Origin: Candidatus Krumholzibacteriia bacterium
GTDB taxonomy: Bacteria > Krumholzibacteriota > Krumholzibacteriia > Krumholzibacteriales > Krumholzibacteriaceae
Assembly (NCBI GenBank): GCA_026387805.1
Contig: JAPLKY010000198.1
Coordinates: 1-9,315, forward strand
Reading direction: 5' to 3'
DNA length: 9,315 bases
A program made the position numbers and the translations under genes. The first letter of the stretch is position 1; each line of letters begins with the position of its first letter. This document shows positions 6,061-9,315 of the stretch, one piece after another. The notes under the pieces were generated by a model. The model was not told where the DNA came from, ran no database searches, and was given only the letters and a program-made list of their open reading frames with translations.

Positions 6061-8345
6061 TGCGGTCGAACCTCCATCGATGGCGGAGCGTTCTCCGCGA
6101 GACGCAATTCCAGCAACGCCTGAAGAAACGCCAGGGTCGATTCGGCTCCCTGATTCTCGTTCGCGCGGTCGGGATGCAGGCCGTCGCGGCACCCGCCGGT
6201 GGTCGGGTCGTAGATCGGCAGATTCAAGTCGTTCCGACCGAGAAACCATTCGAAGGCGCGGCGCGCTTCCTTGCGCCAGCGTTTGTCGCCCGTGAGCCGA
6301 AAGGCTTCCAGGCACGCCGAGACCATCGCCTGCGCCTCGACCGGCTGCTGATCGAATCGAGCCCGCGTGCCGCCGCGCACGTAAAAGCCGTTGGAGCCGA
6401 TCGGGACGAAGTGGCCCGTGTCGGCGTCGGCGCGCTGCACTTTGCTCAACCAGCCAAGCGATTCCAATGCGGCTTCGGTCATGGCGGCATTCGGCATCGA
6501 TTGACCGCACATGAGCAGCGCATGGGGCAGCGCGGCGTTGCAATAGGTGAGCCCCGGCTCGAACCAGCGCCATTCGTCCGTGCGATTGATTCGATACAAC
6601 GCCATCAGCCGCCCCGCGAGCTCCTCCCTCACCTGGCCGGCCCGGCGATCGCCGGCGAAGCGCTGAAGATACTCGTGGATGCCGATGAGCGCGAAGGCCC
6701 ACGCGCGCGGGCTGCTCGTATCGAGAATGGCGGGGAGCGCCTGCTCGAACACCCGGCCGGCCATGCTCTGCAGGGCGGCCGCGTTCGATCGGCCCAGCAC
6801 CGTGCCGAGCGCCCACAGCGCGCGGCCATGGCTGTCGTCCGAACCGCCCGGTTCCAACCAGTGACGCCGATAGTCCATGAAGTTGCGGAAGCGTCCGGTT
6901 TCTGTGTTGAAAGCGTACCAGATGAACGCGAGATAGCGCGAAGCGAGCTCGAGCGCATCGCCGCTCCCCAGGGCCTCCAGCAGCGCGCTGACCATCAGGG
7001 CGCGGGCGTTGTCGTCGGTCGTGTAGCCCTCGCGATAGTTGGGCACGGTGAAAATGGCGTGCTGCAGCATGCCCGTCTCGTCCGTCATGTGGCGCAGATG
7101 ATCGAGCTTGAGCGGCGGCAGCTCGCCCGGATGCTGATCGAGAACCCTCGCCGTGAAGCCGGGCGGGACGAAATGCCGGCGTTCGGCGCGCGCCCGCTCG
7201 AAGCTCTCCATGTAACGGCGGGCGACTTCCGGCCAGATCATATCCCGACCGAACATATACGCGCGCTTGCGCATGGCGTGCCGCTTGGCTTCGTTGTCCA
7301 GGAGATCGATCACTTGATCCGCGAGCGCCGCCGGATCCTTGAACGGCACCAGGGCGCCGCGCCCGTCGGCGAGCAGCTCTTCCGCGTACCAGTACGGCGT
7401 CGAGATCACGGCCTTGCCCGCGCCAACCGTGTACGCCAGAGTGCCCGAGGCGATCTGCTGCACGTTGAGATACGGCGTGATGTAGATATCCGCCGCGCCG
7501 ATGAACTCGTTCAGCTCTTCCAGGCTGACGAATCGGTTGTAGAAGATGACGTTGGCTTCCACCCCTTTTTCCTGGGCCAGCCATTGCAGCGACAACCGGT
7601 ATGTCTCCCCCTCATGCTGAATCACGTGCGGATGGGTGACGCCGAGGATGAGGTACACGACGTTCGGATAGCGCGCGACGATCGCGGGCAGGGCGGCGAT
7701 GACGTTCTCGATGCCTTTGTTCGCCGAGAGCAGGCCGAAGCTGAGCAGGACGATCTTGCCTTCGATGCCGAACCGGTCCTTGTGGAAACTCGGATCGACG
7801 AAGGGCACGTCCGGGATGCCGTGCGGGATCACGTCGATCTTCTCCGGCGATACCTTATAGATCTCCCGCAGGAATTCCGCGCCGCGCCCGCTCATGACGA
7901 CCAACCGATCGGACAGGGCCGCCGTCGCTTCCATGACCCGGCGTTGATCGGGATTGGGCTCGCGCAGGATCGTGTGCAGGGTCGTGATGATGGGCATGCG
8001 CAATTCGCGCAGCAGCGCGAGAATGTGGCTGCCCGTTCGCCCGCCGAAGATGCCGTATTCGAATTGCAGGCTGACCATATCGACGTTGTTGATGTTCAGG
8101 AAGTCGGCGGCGCGGAGATACGAATCGACGTCCTTCTCGATGAGCTCGAAGCGCACGCGGGTCGGATAGTCGTAGCCCTCCGCGGTATCGTTGACGGGCA
8201 GGGCGATGCACGTCGTGCCGCGGTATTCGGCCGCGACGGCTTCACACAGATCGGTGGTGAAGGTGGCGATGCCGCATTGGCGCGGCAGGTAGTTGCCGAT
8301 AAAGGCTATGCGATTGATGACCGACTCGGTCGGGCGGTGCGCCAT
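6057..8345 (-). CDS. Two-domain protein: GT4 glycosyltransferase fused to an alpha/alpha-barrel domain
   Basis: A 762-residue protein. Residues 11-390 are a GT-B fold glycosyltransferase of family 4 type: IAFIGNYLPRQCGIATFTTD at 13-32 (acceptor-side N-terminal loop), VIPHGIPD at 172-179, SFGLLSANKG at 202-211, and a nucleotide-sugar-site region with ITPYLNVQQIASGTLAYTVG at 289-308 and AVISTPYWYAEELL at 312-325. Residues 415-750 are all-helical with YTTDDNARAL at 441-450, SDDSHGRALWALG at 502-514, NAALPHALL at 603-611, QQPVEAQAM at 666-674 and ENQGAESTLAFLQALLEL at 730-747. This repeat pattern is that of six-hairpin (alpha/alpha) toroid glycosidase-like domains. I place the start at ATG 8345 because AAGGAG sits 9 nt before it. 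A GTG at 8363 would place that site inside the gene. The GH130-like gene follows with a 4-bp overlap. The donor, acceptor and role of the second domain are unknown. Confidence 0.85.
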   Translation of the reverse strand: MAHRPTESVINRIAFIGNYLPRQCGIATFTTDLCEAVAAEYRGTTCIALPVNDTAEGYDYPTRVRFELIEKDVDSYLRAADFLNINNVDMVSLQFEYGIFGGRTGSHILALLRELRMPIITTLHTILREPNPDQRRVMEATAALSDRLVVMSGRGAEFLREIYKVSPEKIDVIPHGIPDVPFVDPSFHKDRFGIEGKIVLLSFGLLSANKGIENVIAALPAIVARYPNVVYLILGVTHPHVIQHEGETYRLSLQWLAQEKGVEANVIFYNRFVSLEELNEFIGAADIYITPYLNVQQIASGTLAYTVGAGKAVISTPYWYAEELLADGRGALVPFKDPAALADQVIDLLDNEAKRHAMRKRAYMFGRDMIWPEVARRYMESFERARAERRHFVPPGFTARVLDQHPGELPPLKLDHLRHMTDETGMLQHAIFTVPNYREGYTTDDNARALMVSALLEALGSGDALELASRYLAFIWYAFNTETGRFRNFMDYRRHWLEPGGSDDSHGRALWALGTVLGRSNAAALQSMAGRVFEQALPAILDTSSPRAWAFALIGIHEYLQRFAGDRRAGQVREELAGRLMALYRINRTDEWRWFEPGLTYCNAALPHALLMCGQSMPNAAMTEAALESLGWLSKVQRADADTGHFVPIGSNGFYVRGGTRARFDQQPVEAQAMVSACLEAFRLTGDKRWRKEARRAFEWFLGRNDLNLPIYDPTTGGCRDGLHPDRANENQGAESTLAFLQALLELRLAENAPPSMEVRPQ

Positions 8346-8445
8346 GACAGATATCTCCTTCACGGAATCCCCTGCAGTGTCTTCTGTTGGGATTGCGGGC
8401 CGATTGCGTATCGTCAGGAACCATACCAGATGATTGGGATTAAAG
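8346..8445. other. Intergenic region upstream of the glycosyltransferase gene
   Basis: This 100-bp gap holds the AAGGAG ribosome site of the glycosyltransferase (8360-8355). The octamer TTGGGATT occurs twice on the plus strand, at 8387-8394 and 8434-8441. A weak minus-strand TGGTATGGT could be an extended -10 element but lacks a convincing -35 hexamer. No clear promoter or terminator can be called. Confidence 0.3.
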
Positions 8446-8613
8446 CTACAGTGAAGCGCCGAAGAGCGCCTTGATGCTCCCCCACGTCGTCGGCTCGACG
8501 GAGACGAGCCCGTCGTACTCCACGAGGTAGCCGTTATTCTCGATGCAGCGAACGTCGTTCCATGTGCCGAAGTTGTAGATCAACAGGAACGAACATTCGT
8601 ATGTCCCCGATCG
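8446..8613 (-). pseudogene. Headless C-terminal gene remnant ending in a WGSIKALF tail
   Basis: Fifty-five codons open directly after the TAG of the upstream membrane-protein gene, in the same frame, and end at TAG 8448-8446. The text RSGTYECSFLLIYNFGTWND, VRCIENNGYLVEYDGLVSVE, PTTWGSIKALFGASL reads like genuine protein (aromatic beta-strand-type segments, two Cys, a short C-terminal helix), yet there is no start codon or ribosome site. It therefore looks like the 3' end of a larger, possibly secreted, protein whose front was deleted and whose junction lies at or near 8614. I do not recognise the family with certainty. Confidence 0.5.
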
Positions 8614-8991
8614 CTATGCCTCGGGCTTCGCCGGAGCCTTCTTCCCCTCGCGCAGCATCAGGATGGCGCCAACGATGCCCATGACCCAGCCGACCGGGAA
8701 AGGCACAAGGACGAGCGCCCACCAGTATGAGCGTCTGCCTCCGTCCCCGATATCCCCGACGCCCCCGACGGCGCTCAGCCACCACAGCGCGCCGAAGCCG
8801 ACGACCATAAGCGCAAGAGACCACAGGATGAGCTTCTTGTACCGCGTGCCGACAAGCAGCGCCCCGACCGTGACCAGGATGGATCCCGGAAGAATGACGA
8901 AGGATCCTTCGAGCGGATCGATAGCGCCGAGCAGCATGGCGACGAGCCCGACGATGACGAGAACGCGCGACCAGAGATTTCGTTTGTCCAT
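8614..8991 (-). CDS. Small multi-helix membrane protein
   Basis: A 125-residue protein with hydrophobic segments at about 9-23, 31-49, 53-72 and 90-113, joined by short loops. It includes AIDPLEGSFVILPG between helices 1 and 2 and a glycine/aspartate loop (GGVGDIGDGGRRS) before the last segment. The tail is charged and Pro/Ala-rich (REGKKAPAKPEA). I recognise no catalytic motif. It resembles uncharacterised small membrane proteins, so no function is proposed. The ATG at 8991 has GGGGAGGT 5 nt upstream and lies about 20 nt downstream of the predicted start of transcription from the TTGAAC/TAGAAT promoter. It is the first gene of the leftward block. Confidence 0.75.
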   Translation of the reverse strand: MDKRNLWSRVLVIVGLVAMLLGAIDPLEGSFVILPGSILVTVGALLVGTRYKKLILWSLALMVVGFGALWWLSAVGGVGDIGDGGRRSYWWALVLVPFPVGWVMGIVGAILMLREGKKAPAKPEA

Positions 8992-9016
8992 GGATTACCT
9001 CCCCTAGGTTGGGAGC

Positions 9017-9045
9017 ATTCTACTTCGAATCGACGTCTCGTTCAA
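9017..9045 (-). promoter_or_regulatory. Leftward sigma-70-like promoter
   Basis: On the minus strand, TTGAAC (9045-9040) and TAGAAT (9022-9017) are separated by 17 nt. These match 4/6 and 5/6 of the consensus hexamers at ideal spacing. Transcription would begin near 9010, leaving a short leader with the GGGGAGGT ribosome site of the 8614-8991 gene. Confidence 0.6.
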
Positions 9046-9065
9046 GAGGAATGGTTGACGGTCCC

Positions 9066-9093
9066 TTGACAATCCCGCAATTTCTTGTATAAT
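9066..9093 (+). promoter_or_regulatory. Rightward consensus sigma-70 promoter
   Basis: TTGACA at 9066-9071 and TATAAT at 9088-9093 both match the consensus exactly, with a 16-nt spacer. Start of transcription is expected near 9100. It faces the gene at 9289 and leaves a leader of about 190 nt. Two exact hexamers imply strong basal transcription, with control probably exerted later, in the leader. Confidence 0.75.
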
Positions 9094-9103
9094 GGTAATT
9101 CGT

Positions 9104-9187
9104 ATGACACACACGACTGCAATGCATTCCCATTCTTCCGATCGCCGCGTGGCGATGCCTCGCCCGGGCGCGGGCATTTCTCTGTAG
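9104..9187 (+). other. Possible 27-codon leader peptide
   Basis: An ATG within about 4 nt of the predicted transcript start opens a 27-codon frame, MTHTTAMHSHSSDRRVAMPR then PGAGISL, ending TAG 9185-9187. There is no room for a ribosome site, so translation would have to be leaderless. Three His and two Met lie among the first ten residues, but no single amino acid dominates. It may be chance. It is listed because its last codons cover the leader hairpin at 9162-9175. Confidence 0.2.
9162..9175 (+). other. GC-rich leader stem-loop
   Basis: GCCCG-GGCG-CGGGC is a 5-bp all-GC stem with a tetraloop, followed by ATTTCTCT. An alternative fold pairs ATGCC (9155-9159) with GGCAT (9173-9177). The T-rich tract is broken, so this is at best a weak terminator or attenuator inside the leader of the 9289 gene. 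Confidence 0.35.
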
Positions 9188-9264
9188 AAAAAGCGCGTTC
9201 GGGCTCTCTTCACAACACATTCTGAACAATTGAAATGAACGAGTGCGTTCGCTCGCCGTCGCTG

Positions 9265-9282
9265 CGCGCGACGCGCGGAGGT
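9265..9282 (+). promoter_or_regulatory. Inverted repeat overlapping the ribosome site of the 9289 gene
   Basis: CGCGCG-A-CGCGCG (9265-9277) ends on the first G of the GGAGGT Shine-Dalgarno (9277-9282). Folding (for example CGCG/CGCG around a short loop) would press a stable stem against the ribosome site, 6 nt from the ATG. It could lower translation unless opened by a helicase, ribosome or temperature. Confidence 0.35.
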
Positions 9283-9288
9283 ATTTCT

Positions 9289-9315
9289 ATGCCGAAAACG
9301 CTGGATAGCATCAAC
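9289..9315 (+). CDS. Start of a rightward gene, product unknown (runs off right edge)
   Basis: ATG at 9289 follows GGAGGT with 6 nt spacing, and the nine visible residues are MPKTLDSIN. It is the only rightward gene and is served by the consensus promoter at 9066-9093 and the long structured leader. The LDSIN opening is reminiscent of 1-deoxyxylulose-5-phosphate synthase starts (LDxIxSPADLK), but nine residues cannot support an assignment. Confidence 0.65.

Noticed and set aside
6083..6098. Stem-loop GCGGAG-CGTT-CTCCGC near the end of the glycosyltransferase gene.
   Set aside because: It is short, lies within coding sequence, and has no T-tract or evident link to the GH130 ribosome site. Probably chance in GC-rich DNA.
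4372..6123. A plus-strand open frame of about 580 codons opposite the GH130-like and zinc-ribbon genes.
   Set aside because: It crosses several real genes and their gaps, has no family motif, and shows the same R/H-rich shadow composition.
6061..7584. Extension of the GH130-like gene upstream to about 7584 in the same frame.
   Set aside because: The added residues are a shifted-frame reading of the glycosyltransferase gene. The ATG at 6060 has GGAGGT at 9 nt and matches the family's normal start.
8346..8363. GTG at 8363 as the glycosyltransferase start.
   Set aside because: It would put the AAGGAG ribosome site inside codons 2-3, whereas the ATG at 8345 sits 9 nt after that site.
6060..8474. 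A plus-strand open frame of about 800 codons antisense to the glycosyltransferase gene.
   Set aside because: Its translation is rich in R, H, D and A with no recognisable motif, while the opposite strand carries conserved GT4 motifs, a good ribosome site and an operon overlap.
1..9315. Search by eye for tRNA or rRNA genes, CRISPR arrays, transposases and attachment repeats.
   Set aside because: No cloverleaf-like sequence, regularly spaced repeats, DDE or other transposase text, or paired terminal repeats were seen on either strand.

Overview
The window (9,315 bp) looks like a moderately to highly GC-rich Gram-negative chromosome or metagenomic contig. A TolC-type outer-membrane factor and a tripartite efflux operon imply an outer membrane, Shine-Dalgarno sites are strong (AAGGAG or GGAGG), and two sigma-70-like promoters can be read near the right end. 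I cannot name the organism. One C-terminal remnant ends in a ...TTWGSIKALF... tail that I loosely associate with secreted proteins of uncultured FCB-related phyla, but this is a weak recollection.

Nearly everything lies on the minus strand, so it reads from right to left. Positions 9004-9288 are a divergent regulatory region. A TTGAAC-17-TAGAAT promoter faces left into a small four-helix membrane protein (8614-8991). A consensus TTGACA-16-TATAAT promoter faces right through a roughly 190-nt structured leader into a gene whose first nine codons are visible (9289-9315). Next on the minus strand is a headless gene remnant (8446-8613). It is followed by a translationally coupled carbohydrate pair: a two-domain protein made of a GT4 glycosyltransferase and an alpha/alpha-barrel domain (6057-8345), then a GH130-like mannoside phosphorylase or hydrolase (5119-6060). 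Neither has a signal peptide, so both probably act in the cytoplasm.

Positions 3508-5075 hold four compact genes: a 51-aa two-helix protein, two zinc-ribbon membrane proteins with the ribbon at opposite ends, and a GIY-YIG-like protein in visibly more AT-rich DNA. Positions 2855-3556 are a scar in which three same-strand gene pieces sit end to end: an unknown C-terminus, the start of a small membrane protein, and a short-chain dehydrogenase tail beginning at its catalytic YxxxK.

From 2833 to the left edge runs an EmrA/EmrB/TolC-type drug efflux operon: membrane fusion protein, 14-helix DHA2 transporter and outer-membrane factor. The membrane fusion protein is broken by a frameshift that looks like a deletion of about 32 nt, so as written the pump would lack a complete adaptor. 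The transporter and TolC genes overlap by four bases (ATGA).
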